NCBI RefSeq assembly: GCF_900143075.1
Contig: NZ_FRCY01000004.1
Coordinates: 310,001-374,000 of the forward strand
DNA length: 64,000 bases
Direction of reading: 5' to 3'
From: Cyclobacterium lianum
GTDB lineage: Bacteria; Bacteroidota; Bacteroidia; Cytophagales; Cyclobacteriaceae
A program made the translations under genes and the position numbers. This document shows positions 16,292 to 26,046 of the stretch, piece after piece; the first letter of the stretch is position 1; each line of letters begins with the position of its first letter. Below the pieces are notes generated by a model. The model worked only from the letters and a program-made list of their open reading frames with translations, ran no database searches and was not told the origin of the DNA.

Positions 16292-16822
16292 TTACTTGAT
16301 TGTTTCTTTTACACTTCCGCACTTCAGCATTTTATCACCGAAGTATGGGTTTTTGATTTCCTTTTGATTGGATAGCCAATAGGCCCCGGCATTGTTATTT
16401 GCCATGGGGCAATACTCCAGGTACACTTCACCCATAGAAAGTTCACCACTTTTTACTAAAGAGGCCATTTCATTACTCAATGAAGCGAAAGCTTTGCGCT
16501 GGCCATCCAAAGTAGTAGCTGAAACCACCTTTGCCGCCTCCGCATTAGCTTTCTGGCTCTTGTCTACTTCTTCTAAAGATACTTCCAGTTTGGTTGCAGC
16601 TTTTTTTGCCTCATTCATCTGTGAAGCGACCAGAGCTTCTTTCAGGTGGATATAATGGCCGTAAGCAATACCCAAATCTTTGTCTTTGAACATAGGCTCC
16701 ATTTTTTGGCCCATTTCCTTTTTGTCATCATGACTCCCATGATCGTGTTGCGCAAATGCTCCAAAGCTTACTAAAGCCAGAGCCATTATTAAAATTGTTT
16801 TTTTTCTCATTACACTTTTCAT
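16292..16822 (-). CDS. DUF3347 secreted protein
   Basis: A 176-residue secreted protein (or 172 residues from ATG at 16810), with signal peptide ILIMALALVSFGAFAQHDHG. The body is a helical DUF3347 domain ending with YLEYCPMANNNAGAYWLSN and NPYFGDKMLKCGSVKETIK. The same ending is present at the C-terminus of the CusB-like adaptor at 16968-18758. DUF3347 is a four-helix domain associated with Cus-type adaptors. It is probably a soluble copper carrier that uses the Met and Cys residues of CPM and LKCG. Confidence 0.8.
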   Translation of the reverse strand: MKSVMRKKTILIMALALVSFGAFAQHDHGSHDDKKEMGQKMEPMFKDKDLGIAYGHYIHLKEALVASQMNEAKKAATKLEVSLEEVDKSQKANAEAAKVVSATTLDGQRKAFASLSNEMASLVKSGELSMGEVYLEYCPMANNNAGAYWLSNQKEIKNPYFGDKMLKCGSVKETIK

Positions 16823-16834
16823 TTTATTGATTTT

Positions 16835-16966
16835 TTAAAGATTAAACATTTGTATGGTGGCTATCCCAATCACCAGGAGAATTACTATACCCCAGACAAT
16901 TCGTCCAGCCCACATTTTTAATTTTGAAGGGGCTTTTTCATCCCCTGTTTTACAGCATTCTTTCAT
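16835..16966 (-). CDS. 43-residue membrane peptide in cus cluster
   Basis: A short ORF from ATG at 16966 to TAA at 16835: MKECCKTGDEKAPSKLK, then one hydrophobic helix (WGIVILLVIGIATIQ). The CC pair at the cytosolic N-terminus may bind metal. The start lies 2 bp before the stop of the adaptor gene end, so it is coupled to cusB. No known family. Confidence 0.55.
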   Translation of the reverse strand: MKECCKTGDEKAPSKLKMWAGRIVWGIVILLVIGIATIQMFNL

Positions 16967-16967
16967 T

Positions 16968-18758
16968 TTACTTGATATTTTCCTGTACCTCCCCACAAGT
17001 GAGCATAGATTCTCCGAAGTAGGGATTGCGGATTTCCTCTTCAGTACTCAACCAATTCGCTCCCTTATTATCATCTGCCATTGGGCAAAACTGAACGTAC
17101 AGTGTCTGATCCATGGGTTTAAAGGCTTTGGTCATGGCAATCATTCCTTCAGATACCTGCTGAAATGTAGTGCGTAGTTCGGCTATCGTTTTAAGGTGCT
17201 GAACATGTTGCAATGCATTTTTCAGGTCACTGCTATAGCTCATCCAGGCATTGTGTGACTCACCGGTAAAAGCAGACATATTCACCTTATCCAGTGTTGT
17301 TTTGAGATCGGAAGCGGCTTTTTGAGCCTGATCAAATTCATCGGCCGTTAAGGCATCCTTAAATTTGAGGTATTTAGTATAAAGGGGCCGCAATGCTTCT
17401 TTCGCCTTCTGACTAATTGACACTGGCTTAGTCTCTTTTTTCTTGACCTGGCCTGACGAAGCTGGCGTATCCATACCCCCGTGGTTATGCCCTGTCATTG
17501 CCGGGCCTCCTTCCGGATTCATCATGCTTGGCTTACCAGCCAACTGTGCTGCCGCATCAATGCTGAAGGTGCCATTGACTGCTATCTCTTCACCTTCTTC
17601 AAGGCCACTCTCCACAATAAAGCTGTCACCTAAACCCGGCCCAAGCGTCACATCACGCATCATGAAACTTACTCCACTACTAGTGGTATTTTTTACATAA
17701 ACTACCGAACGCTTGCCTGTCCACATAACAGCAGTTTTGGGAACCACTATGTTATTTGACTTTTTCGGCAATGTAGCTTCTACCGTACCGGATGCAAACA
17801 TTTCAGGTTTTAGCTGATTGTCTTTGTTGGGCACTTCTACCCTTGCTTTTGCTACTCTTGTCTTAGGATCAATAACAGGATCCAGGAAGGTTATCTTACC
17901 TTCAAATGTCTCTCCCGGTAGAGAGGCCACTGTAAAGTTTACCTTATCACCTTTTTTGATCCAGGGCATATCCGATTCATAAACATCAAACAATACCCAT
18001 ACCTTTGAAAGGTCTGCAATCTCATAAATAGCCTCTCCCTTTCGGATGTAATCACCCAGATTTACCATTTTCTCAGTTACATAGCCCGAAACATCAGCTT
18101 GAACAGCAAATTCCTCTTTCGGTGTCCCCACTTTGAGAATTTGCTCTACCTGACTGTCGGAAAGTTTCCAATTTTTGAGCTTTTCTTTGGCGGAATTAAA
18201 CAATTGCGGCTGTGTATCTTTAATTTTTTGTGCTTCAAATAATTCCTCCTGTGCAGTAACCAAATCTGGAGAGTATATATAAGCAATGGCCTGCCCTTTC
18301 CTTACGAACTCACCTGTGAAATTGACCATCAGCTTTTCTATCCTGCCCGGTATATGGGAAGACTGAGAAAAAACCAGTCGCTCATCTTCCTGTACCTTTC
18401 CGTTCAGCCTAACCGACTTAACCGGATCCATGGTTCCTACAGCAGCCGTTCTGATATCAGCCAGTTGCATGGCGGTAGGCGACATACTTACTGCCATAGG
18501 GTCAAGTACTTCATTCTGATCATCCTCCAAAGGAATAAGGTCCATACCACAAATAGGGCAGTCTCCGGGTTCACCCTGACGGATCTGAGGATGCATGGAG
18601 CAGGTCCACACGGTCTCTCCGGCTATTTCTGTAGTGTGCTGGTGCTCATCATCCATTTTACTTTCGGATGATGAACCACCAAAAATCAACCAACCCAGCA
18701 ATAAACCTATTGCCAGCGTTGACAGTGCTATGATTATTATTTTTTTATTTGTGTTCAT
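16968..18758 (-). CDS. cusB: CusB-type RND efflux periplasmic adaptor with HMBD and DUF3347
   Basis: A 596-residue adaptor. In order it has an N-terminal anchor helix, a heavy-metal-binding domain (WTCSMHPQIRQGEPGDCPIC near residue 51), membrane-fusion barrel and hairpin domains (VNLGDYIRKGEAIYEIADLS, VFDVYESDMPW), and a C-terminal DUF3347 domain (FCPMADDNKGANWLS). This is the Bacteroidota form of CusB, which passes Cu+ or Ag+ to the RND pump. It is between cusC and the 43-residue peptide gene, with gaps of 1-2 bp. The symbol is given by family resemblance. Confidence 0.9.
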   Translation of the reverse strand: MNTNKKIIIIALSTLAIGLLLGWLIFGGSSSESKMDDEHQHTTEIAGETVWTCSMHPQIRQGEPGDCPICGMDLIPLEDDQNEVLDPMAVSMSPTAMQLADIRTAAVGTMDPVKSVRLNGKVQEDERLVFSQSSHIPGRIEKLMVNFTGEFVRKGQAIAYIYSPDLVTAQEELFEAQKIKDTQPQLFNSAKEKLKNWKLSDSQVEQILKVGTPKEEFAVQADVSGYVTEKMVNLGDYIRKGEAIYEIADLSKVWVLFDVYESDMPWIKKGDKVNFTVASLPGETFEGKITFLDPVIDPKTRVAKARVEVPNKDNQLKPEMFASGTVEATLPKKSNNIVVPKTAVMWTGKRSVVYVKNTTSSGVSFMMRDVTLGPGLGDSFIVESGLEEGEEIAVNGTFSIDAAAQLAGKPSMMNPEGGPAMTGHNHGGMDTPASSGQVKKKETKPVSISQKAKEALRPLYTKYLKFKDALTADEFDQAQKAASDLKTTLDKVNMSAFTGESHNAWMSYSSDLKNALQHVQHLKTIAELRTTFQQVSEGMIAMTKAFKPMDQTLYVQFCPMADDNKGANWLSTEEEIRNPYFGESMLTCGEVQENIK

Positions 18759-18759
18759 C

Positions 18760-19992
18760 TTAATATGTTTTTGCAGTTAAGTAATTGAGTTTGGCCAGGG
18801 CAATTTGGTACTGCGTTGCGGCCGTTGCCTTCATCTTTTCATATTTTAAGAGCTGTTGCTGCATACGCAGTACCTCTTCAAATTCATTTCCTGAATTACT
18901 GTAAGCCGTAAATAATAGATTTAAAGCCTGATTGGATTCCTGAATTTGTTGATCGTATAGCTCAATCAATTCTTGCTGTTGTTGAATTTCAAACCAGGCC
19001 ATTTCGTAGTTTGACGTTAGGGTATTGGCAAAGTCCTTTTTTTGGAGTGAATAGCTTTCCTGCATGAGCTGTGCTTCTTTAACAGCGGCTTTATATTTAC
19101 TCCTGAAAATGGGAATGCTGACAGAAACCATAGGCATTAGAATGTCCTGACCATTGTCGGGAAGTTCCACTTCAGGTCTGTTTCCCACAATAGCATAATC
19201 CAATCCTACACCAAATTTTGGAAGTCCTTGTTTGTAAGCGACCTCCTCACTTGCCTCACTGGAGGCTATTTTTAAGTCCAGTTCTTCCAATACCGGGTTG
19301 TTCGTAAGCAAAGAGTCCTTTCTGAAATTATCAGGCAAGGCTTGAGCAACGAGTGAATCCTCTACGGTTACCAATGCGTCCTCCTCTCTGTTGAGTAGTT
19401 TATTAAACCGGGTCAGCAGAGGAGCTTCCTTATCGTTCAGAATGGAAAGGTTTGTAGTGGCGTCTTTCAACATAATATCCACACGCAAGAAGTCAACCAT
19501 CGTACCCACTCCATTTTCAAACTTTTTGTTGGTAATGGTTTTATAAGACTCCAGTATTTCAATATTCTCCCGCTCAATCTCTTTCCATTGATTAAGTTCA
19601 TAAAGCGGATAATAGGCCGCTGCCACTTGGTAATACAACCTATTCCGAGCGTCTAAGAAGGCTTGATATTTTGCTTCCGCCATTAAAGCTGCGGCATTTC
19701 CCTGTGCCCGTAGCGTCCCAAACCAGGGGAACATCTGCGTTAGGGAAAACCTTGCCTTTTGTGGTCCTACCCTCGTTTCCACCGGTGAAATGAAATAACC
19801 AAAAGAGAAATTAGGGTCCGGTAAAGTATTTACCTGCTCCACCTTCTGTATGGCCGCTTCAAATTCCCGATATTTCGCCTGTAATCCCGGATTGTTTTCC
19901 GCTGCTATTTTAAAATAGTCATCCAGGACCTGCGCCTGACTTACGCTGGTTCCGAGAAAAACAAGTATTACGATATTTATAATAATCTTCAT
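18760..19992 (-). CDS. cusC: TolC-family outer-membrane efflux protein (CusC-like)
   Basis: A 410-residue protein with a Sec signal peptide (IINIVILVFLGTSVSQAQ) and two outer-membrane efflux repeats made of long coiled-coil helices (for example EEVLRMQQQLLKYEKMKATA and IQQQQELIELYDQQIQESNQ). It forms the outer-membrane channel of the tripartite pump. Its start overlaps the stop of the RND pump gene by 4 bp, and the adaptor starts 2 bp after it. Confidence 0.9.
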   Translation of the reverse strand: MKIIINIVILVFLGTSVSQAQVLDDYFKIAAENNPGLQAKYREFEAAIQKVEQVNTLPDPNFSFGYFISPVETRVGPQKARFSLTQMFPWFGTLRAQGNAAALMAEAKYQAFLDARNRLYYQVAAAYYPLYELNQWKEIERENIEILESYKTITNKKFENGVGTMVDFLRVDIMLKDATTNLSILNDKEAPLLTRFNKLLNREEDALVTVEDSLVAQALPDNFRKDSLLTNNPVLEELDLKIASSEASEEVAYKQGLPKFGVGLDYAIVGNRPEVELPDNGQDILMPMVSVSIPIFRSKYKAAVKEAQLMQESYSLQKKDFANTLTSNYEMAWFEIQQQQELIELYDQQIQESNQALNLLFTAYSNSGNEFEEVLRMQQQLLKYEKMKATAATQYQIALAKLNYLTAKTY

Positions 19993-22900
19993 GGTTGTGT
20001 CTTTTTAAATTTTCTTTCTTCCCTCATAGCGTATAAAACCGGCACGATGAAGAAGGTGACGGCTGCGAAGAACATACCTCCGAATGCTGGAATAGCCATT
20101 GGGATCATGATGTCTGCTCCGCGACCCGTTGAGGTAAGTATAGGCAGCAAGGCAATGATGGTGGTGGCGGAGGTCATCACGGCAGGTTTTATTCTTCGTT
20201 GACCAGCTTCCACTGTTGCCGCTCTTATTCCTTTCAGACTGTCTGTTTTATTACGATTAAAACTTTGATCTAAATAAGTAGCCATTAATACCCCATCATC
20301 AGTGGCTATACCAAACAAGGCAATAAACCCGACCCAAACAGCCACGCTCAAATTGATAGTATGTATTTGGAACAAGTCTCGGAAATTCGTACCGAAAAGG
20401 GAGAAGTCCGCAAACCAGGTCTGGCCATACAACCATAGCATGATAAAGCCTCCACTAAATGCCATGGCAATACCAGTAAACACCATTAATGAAGTCGCTA
20501 CAGACTTGAATTGGAAGTAAAGGATGAGGAAGACGATACCCAATACCAACGGAACAATGATTGAAAGCCTCTTTTCAGCCCTTACCTGATTTTCATAGCT
20601 TCCTGAGAACTTGTAGCTGACCCCGGCAGGAACGACTAAATCACCTGTATCTATTCTTTCCTGAATAGCTGCCTGGGCATCATTCACCACTCCAACTTCC
20701 GAGTATCCGTCCCTTTTGTCAAATAGTACATAACCCACCAAAAAGGTTTCCTCACTTTTGATCGCCTGTGGTCCCCTCACATACTCAAAGTCCACCACCT
20801 GGCTGATCGGTATTTGTGCTCCTGTAGGTGTAGGCAAAAGGATCTTACCCAATGCTTCAGGATCGTCCCTGAGTTCGCGTGGATAACGTACCCTCACTGG
20901 AAAACGCTCCCTTCCTTCCACAGTTGAAGTAATTTTCATTCCTCCAATGGCTGTTTCAATGGTCTGCTGTACATCTTCCACATTAAGCCCATAGCGTGAA
21001 ATCTCATCCCTGTTGATGTTAAGATGAAGATAGGGCTTACCTACAATTCTGTCGGCAAACACGGCTTCCGCTTTTACCGAAGGAACATTTTTAAGCACTT
21101 CCTCCAGTTGCAGCCCAAAGTCTTCTATCGTTTTCAGATCCGGACCATATACTTTGATACCCATGGGGGCTCGCATACCTGTTTGTAGCATCACCAAGCG
21201 GGTTTCAATAGGCTGCAGCTTAGGTGCTGAAGTTACTCCCGGTATTTTGGTGACCTTAACAATTTCATTCCAGATATCATCTGGAGATTCAATTTGCGGC
21301 CGCCAGTTGCGGAAATAATTCCCGTTATCATCAGGGATGAGTTCCTCCAAAACAACACCTCGGTTAATGGCTTCTTCATTAGAAAGGCTATCACCGCTAT
21401 TGAGTATGAAGCGATCTTCCTTATCAACTTTGAACCTTATTCGGTGCCCTTTTTCACTGAGCATGTACTCCGGTTTATAGTTGATGACATTTTCGTACAT
21501 GGAAATAGGTGCCGGATCAAGGGCAGATTCTACCCGTCCTAATTTGCCTACCGTTAATTCTACTTCCGGGATGTTGGTCAGGAGCATATCCAACTGACCA
21601 ACTACTTTACGGTTGAACTCAATACCGGAATGTGGCATGGAGGTGGGCATGAGCAAGAAACTTCCTTCGTCCAGAGAAGGCATAAATTCTTTTCCTACAC
21701 CCGGGAAAGTATGGGTCAAGCCTGACCAAACTGTAGTTGTCCGGACATCCCAGCCGAGATTGTCCAATGCTTTAGGAATAAACCCGAAAATGGTATTAAA
21801 ACCCAACCAAACATTAGCGCCAAGCAAAATCAAGAAAGTAGGTATCAATAAAAAAGTTATTTTATTATCCAGGCACCATTTTAATATAGATTTGTAGTAA
21901 TATTCTAAAAGCGTGAACGACCCCAGGATAAATCCTACCAATAAGGTCACAAAAATAAAGTTGAGTAACAGAGACTTTGAGGCTCCTAGCGGTAGCCAGT
22001 ATTTAGCTAAAAGCCAGGTTACGCCAATTAGTACAATGATCAGCTCGGCATAATTGAAGAGAAATAATACAGGCCTGGAAAAGCGTTCCTTTTTAGCGTC
22101 AAAGATATTCTTTACAATTGCGATTGCACCAAACAGTACCAGCAGTACACCACCCCATATCTGAGCGGTAAAGAGCCCTATAATTCCAAATAGTACTAAT
22201 GCATAGCCACCATATTTCTTAAGAAACCTATTATTGATTTTGAACCCAAAGAACCAATGTGCCAAGGTAGGCATGATCAATAGACTCACCAACAGCGCAG
22301 CTACCAAAGCGAAGGTCTTTGTGAATGCCAAAGGCCCAAATAACTTTCCTTCGGCAGCTTGCATGGTAAAGACCGGAATGAAGCTGACAATTGTGGTAGA
22401 AACAGCGGTGAGAATAGCGGTACCCACTTCTGAAGCTCCATTATAAATGGTATCTATCAGTTTTTGACCGGGAGGAGCTTCATCTATATGTTTAATAATG
22501 TTTTCAGAAAGTATAACTCCCAAATCCACCATCGTACCAATGGCAATGGCAATACCTGAAAGTGCAACTATGTTGGCATCAACACCAAAATAGCGCATGG
22601 CTATAAATACCATCAATACCGCAATCGGCAGGATACTTGAAATGAGAAATGAAGCCCTGAGATTATACACCATCACGATCACTACCAAAATGGTAATGAG
22701 CACTTGAAGCGAAATGGCTTCTTCCAGGGTTCCCAATGTTTCATAAATAAGCTCGGAGCGGTCATAAAACGGAACGATAGTCAACTGGCTTTCCCTTCCA
22801 TCTGCCAACGTTTTTTTAGGCAGTCCCGGGGCTATTTCTTTGATCTTATCCTTGACGTTGTTAATGACCTGCAAGGGATTGGCACCATAGCGGGCCACCA

Positions 22901-23813
22901 CTACGCCACCTACCACTTCAGCACCATCTTTATCCAGCAGGCCTCTACGGGTGGATGGCCCCAGGGTAACTACACCTATGTCTTTAATACGGATGGGAAC
23001 ATTTTCCTGAACGGCAACTACGGCCTTTTCAATGTCTTCTACTTTTTTGATGTAACCCAAACCACGCACCAGGTATTCTGCCTTGTTTATTTCAATGGTT
23101 TTAGCCCCCACGTCTTTGTTTGATTTCTGTACCGCCTGCATTACTCTATGCAATGGGATATCATAGGCTTTTAGAGCATCAGGGTTAACATCAATCTGAT
23201 ATTCCTGTACAAAGCCACCAATAGAAGCCACTTCCGAAACGCCTTCTGTTGCGTTTAATCCATATTTGACGTAGAAGTCTTGTACGGTACGGATTTCGTG
23301 GAGATCCCATCCTCCGGTAGGGTTTCCATCCTTATCTCTGCCCTCAATGGTATACCAATACACCTGGCCCAGCGCAGTGGCATCAGGCCCGAGTGCAGGC
23401 TGGACCCCTTCCGGTAATAAGCCGGAAGGCAAGGAACTTAGTTTCTCAAGGATACGGGAACGTGACCAGTAAAACTCTACATCTTCACTGAAAATAATGA
23501 AGATACTGGAAAAGCCAAATATAGAAGAACTCCGTATAGATTTTACGCCCGGAATACCTAATAAATAGGTAGTCAGCGGATAGGAAATTTGGTCTTCTAT
23601 GTCTTGTGGTGATCGGCCCTGCCACTGGGTAAAGACAATCTGTTGGTTTTCTCCTATATCCGGAATAGCATCTACCGGAACGGGATCAGAAGGTAATGCG
23701 CCTATCTGCCAACCGAAAGGGGCGGTCACAATGCCCCAGGCAATGAAGCCAATTAAGATGAGAACGGTAACTAACTTGTTCTCAAGAAAGTATTTAATGA
23801 TTTTATTAAGCAT
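19989..23813 (-). CDS. cusA: CusA-type heavy-metal RND efflux pump
   Basis: I choose ATG at 23813 (MLNKIIKYFLENKLVTVLIL), giving 1274 residues, because the extension to 23885 is atypical. The protein opens with the first RND helix and has FTQWQGRSPQDIEDQISYPL, a conserved region of HME-RND pumps, plus SGIAIAIGTMVDLGVILSEN with the proton-relay Asp in helix 4. The second half repeats this with ALFGIATDDGVLMATYLDQ. It is about 230 residues longer than E. coli CusA because of an insert with extra helices around residue 550-640. The pump exports Cu+/Ag+ or divalent metals; sequence alone does not decide which. Confidence 0.93.
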   Translation of the reverse strand: MLNKIIKYFLENKLVTVLILIGFIAWGIVTAPFGWQIGALPSDPVPVDAIPDIGENQQIVFTQWQGRSPQDIEDQISYPLTTYLLGIPGVKSIRSSSIFGFSSIFIIFSEDVEFYWSRSRILEKLSSLPSGLLPEGVQPALGPDATALGQVYWYTIEGRDKDGNPTGGWDLHEIRTVQDFYVKYGLNATEGVSEVASIGGFVQEYQIDVNPDALKAYDIPLHRVMQAVQKSNKDVGAKTIEINKAEYLVRGLGYIKKVEDIEKAVVAVQENVPIRIKDIGVVTLGPSTRRGLLDKDGAEVVGGVVVARYGANPLQVINNVKDKIKEIAPGLPKKTLADGRESQLTIVPFYDRSELIYETLGTLEEAISLQVLITILVVIVMVYNLRASFLISSILPIAVLMVFIAMRYFGVDANIVALSGIAIAIGTMVDLGVILSENIIKHIDEAPPGQKLIDTIYNGASEVGTAILTAVSTTIVSFIPVFTMQAAEGKLFGPLAFTKTFALVAALLVSLLIMPTLAHWFFGFKINNRFLKKYGGYALVLFGIIGLFTAQIWGGVLLVLFGAIAIVKNIFDAKKERFSRPVLFLFNYAELIIVLIGVTWLLAKYWLPLGASKSLLLNFIFVTLLVGFILGSFTLLEYYYKSILKWCLDNKITFLLIPTFLILLGANVWLGFNTIFGFIPKALDNLGWDVRTTTVWSGLTHTFPGVGKEFMPSLDEGSFLLMPTSMPHSGIEFNRKVVGQLDMLLTNIPEVELTVGKLGRVESALDPAPISMYENVINYKPEYMLSEKGHRIRFKVDKEDRFILNSGDSLSNEEAINRGVVLEELIPDDNGNYFRNWRPQIESPDDIWNEIVKVTKIPGVTSAPKLQPIETRLVMLQTGMRAPMGIKVYGPDLKTIEDFGLQLEEVLKNVPSVKAEAVFADRIVGKPYLHLNINRDEISRYGLNVEDVQQTIETAIGGMKITSTVEGRERFPVRVRYPRELRDDPEALGKILLPTPTGAQIPISQVVDFEYVRGPQAIKSEETFLVGYVLFDKRDGYSEVGVVNDAQAAIQERIDTGDLVVPAGVSYKFSGSYENQVRAEKRLSIIVPLVLGIVFLILYFQFKSVATSLMVFTGIAMAFSGGFIMLWLYGQTWFADFSLFGTNFRDLFQIHTINLSVAVWVGFIALFGIATDDGVLMATYLDQSFNRNKTDSLKGIRAATVEAGQRRIKPAVMTSATTIIALLPILTSTGRGADIMIPMAIPAFGGMFFAAVTFFIVPVLYAMREERKFKKTQP

Positions 23814-23921
23814 GATTTCATTCAATTTTCTTTGAAACTGTTTTGAGAAAAGCGCACGCCAAAGCATGCACTTGGGGCGTAGCAAGACGCTACGACTCAG
23901 TGAAAAATTTGAATGAAATGC

Positions 23922-24356
23922 TTAAATAAGGAAGGACTGAACGAGCACAGGTATGTCACGCTCAATCAGTGGGGGGGAATAGTCGTTAAACGTATAGTGA
24001 TCAACGGTAGTGTCACTAAAAAGAAACGAAACCACAGCGTAGATAACTGCGATCATTTGAAAATCAGGAACCGCAACTTTGGTCACTTGCGTAAGGTCTT
24101 CATGACCCTCAATTACTAAAGTCTGGTCTTCACAGCAACCTTTTTTAGTCACCTGCTGGTGTTCGCAATCCGGATCATGCTTATCATTGGCACAAGGTGA
24201 TTTTTGAGTGGCCATTTCGCAGGGCTCAGCCCCGGAAAAAAGTGCAATGCTCTCTAGCTGGCCCATACAGAAATGCATCCCAAACGTGAAACTCGTGGAA
24301 CTGAGTAGCACCAGGCAGGATAACAAAATGGCCGATATTTGTCTAAAACGTTGCAC
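23922..24356 (-). CDS. HYC_CC_PP family small secreted protein
   Basis: A 144-residue protein with a signal-like N-terminus (FTFGMHFCMGQLESIALFSG). It carries HFC, a Cys/Asp/His-rich middle (CANDKHDPDCEHQQVTKKGC then CED) and the tail SPPLIERDIPVLVQSFLI. These correspond to the HYC, CC and PP signatures of the HYC_CC_PP family, whose function is unknown. It lies just upstream of cusA. A similar protein, 26047-26451, follows on the other side of the porin-like gene. Confidence 0.7.
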   Translation of the reverse strand: MQRFRQISAILLSCLVLLSSTSFTFGMHFCMGQLESIALFSGAEPCEMATQKSPCANDKHDPDCEHQQVTKKGCCEDQTLVIEGHEDLTQVTKVAVPDFQMIAVIYAVVSFLFSDTTVDHYTFNDYSPPLIERDIPVLVQSFLI

Positions 24357-24533
24357 TTTGGAGAAAGTCTAATGCGAATTTACGGGATTTAGTTCAGAAT
24401 GTTCAATTTTAACGTCAAAAATAACGGTTTTCATTTCAAATACTTCAACATGTGGATGTTCATGCTTTATTTCTATTGGAAAATCATAGTTTGCTGATGC
24501 TTATTTTTGGAGTCATTATCTTTTACACAGCAG

Positions 24534-24570
24534 TAAAAAGAATCCCATGTGGATGAGTCACCCACACGGG
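24534..24570 (-). terminator. Rho-independent terminator of the porin-like gene
   Basis: Read on the minus strand, CCCGTGTGG pairs with CCACATGGG around a short loop and is followed by a T-rich run (TTCTTTTT). It lies directly after the stop of the gene at 24578-25876. Confidence 0.7.
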
Positions 24571-24577
24571 AGTTCCG

Positions 24578-25876
24578 TCAGAAACTAATCACCGCTTCAA
24601 CCACGACTCCACTAAATTCAGCCCCGGCAAAACGCCCTGTCCAAGCATTGCCTTCATATTGCTGCTTCATGTACTCAACTTTTGTTAAAACGTTCTTTGA
24701 AAGATACCAGCCTCCACCAAAATTGACCCTGCTGATTTCCAAATCTTCTGTGGCACTTTCACGCATTTTACCAGTTACTGTATTATATCTACCCCCAAGA
24801 TAGAAACGTTCATCAGCTCCAAACCTATACAATACCTCAGCTGCTATTTGTGTGAATGCACCCTCTGTGTCGGCTTGAGGTGTTGTGAATTCATTGCTTC
24901 CATCAGCCAGCTCATAAATACCAAAGAACTCCAGGCCTTTGTACTTGATGAATGGGTTAATTTGCAAGGCTGTGAGTTTTGTGAACCTGGCATTGAACTG
25001 CCCATCACGAGGGCCACCTTCTGTATTGCCATCCACATCCGGTACTGTAAAAAGCACATTGTAATACCTGGAGCCTCCTCGGTCACCACCATACAGATAT
25101 GTGCCTGTTGAGGTTCCTTTATTGATGTACCAAGATCCGGTCAATCGTACTCTCAGATCCTCGTTCAGTTGTTTATCGTATCCCAACTTTCCGAAGAAAG
25201 AAGGCTTATTGTCCGTATTGTCATTCACCGTTACATTTTGATTGAGCTTACCGTTTGTCAACCCAACCACTGCCAATAAGCCATTCTTTTGAACGGTAAT
25301 CTCTCCGAATGCTTCGGTGGAGAATGCATCCATAAGATAGTTTCCCACAAAAGGGTTGAAAATACCTCTGGCATTGTCTGTTCTCCTGAAATGTGCGTCC
25401 CCATAGTTAAACTCATCTAGCCCTATGGTGATGCTTGTATATTTCATAACTCCCTCCAGAAACCCGGGTTTAACAAAGTCAAGATTATCCACTCTCATGT
25501 ATCCACCCTTAATCCATGCTTCGTTGTGTGCTCTGGAAGAAAGATAGGTTCTGAGGTGCATCCGAACACCTTCCATTACCTGTACATCAAGGTTGAGGTT
25601 AGCTGAAGGTAAATTGAAATCGGAACCAAGCTCAACCAAGGTACCTGCTTCATTACTTTGGTTGAGGCCCTGAAATTGCATGGCGAAATCACCGCCTACT
25701 CTTACTTTGAGGCCATCAAAGATGATTGTATCCTCTTTTGAGGGCTCAAATACATTGAGGCCGTTTTTATCGTTTGGCCTGAAATACTGCAAGCCTGGTT
25801 GTTGGGCGTATGTGGTATTGATCACCATCAGTGTCAAGGCAATGAATACCAATTGAATTTTATGAAACGTTTTCAT
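24578..25876 (-). CDS. Outer-membrane beta-barrel (porin-like) protein
   Basis: A 432-residue protein with a Sec signal peptide (FIALTLMVINTTYAQQ). The rest is a series of amphipathic beta strands ending in FSGVVVEAVISF, with terminal Phe as in outer-membrane proteins. It contains VRVGGDFAMQFQG and MRESATEDLEISRVNFGGGW. No metal motifs are evident. It probably lets substrates or metal complexes across the outer membrane as part of the efflux locus. It ends at a clear terminator. Confidence 0.7.
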   Translation of the reverse strand: MKTFHKIQLVFIALTLMVINTTYAQQPGLQYFRPNDKNGLNVFEPSKEDTIIFDGLKVRVGGDFAMQFQGLNQSNEAGTLVELGSDFNLPSANLNLDVQVMEGVRMHLRTYLSSRAHNEAWIKGGYMRVDNLDFVKPGFLEGVMKYTSITIGLDEFNYGDAHFRRTDNARGIFNPFVGNYLMDAFSTEAFGEITVQKNGLLAVVGLTNGKLNQNVTVNDNTDNKPSFFGKLGYDKQLNEDLRVRLTGSWYINKGTSTGTYLYGGDRGGSRYYNVLFTVPDVDGNTEGGPRDGQFNARFTKLTALQINPFIKYKGLEFFGIYELADGSNEFTTPQADTEGAFTQIAAEVLYRFGADERFYLGGRYNTVTGKMRESATEDLEISRVNFGGGWYLSKNVLTKVEYMKQQYEGNAWTGRFAGAEFSGVVVEAVISF

Positions 25877-26046
25877 GATTTTAACATTTTATTGAAAGTC
25901 TGATTAAAGAAACTTGATGATAGTTTTGTCGGATAGATCGTGTCTAATGCTGTTCGAATATCCCGGAGCAGCTATATTTCACAGAACCATTTCCGACATT
26001 GCCCGAAGGTTTTGTACCGAGCAACTAACTGATAATCAGATGTTAG

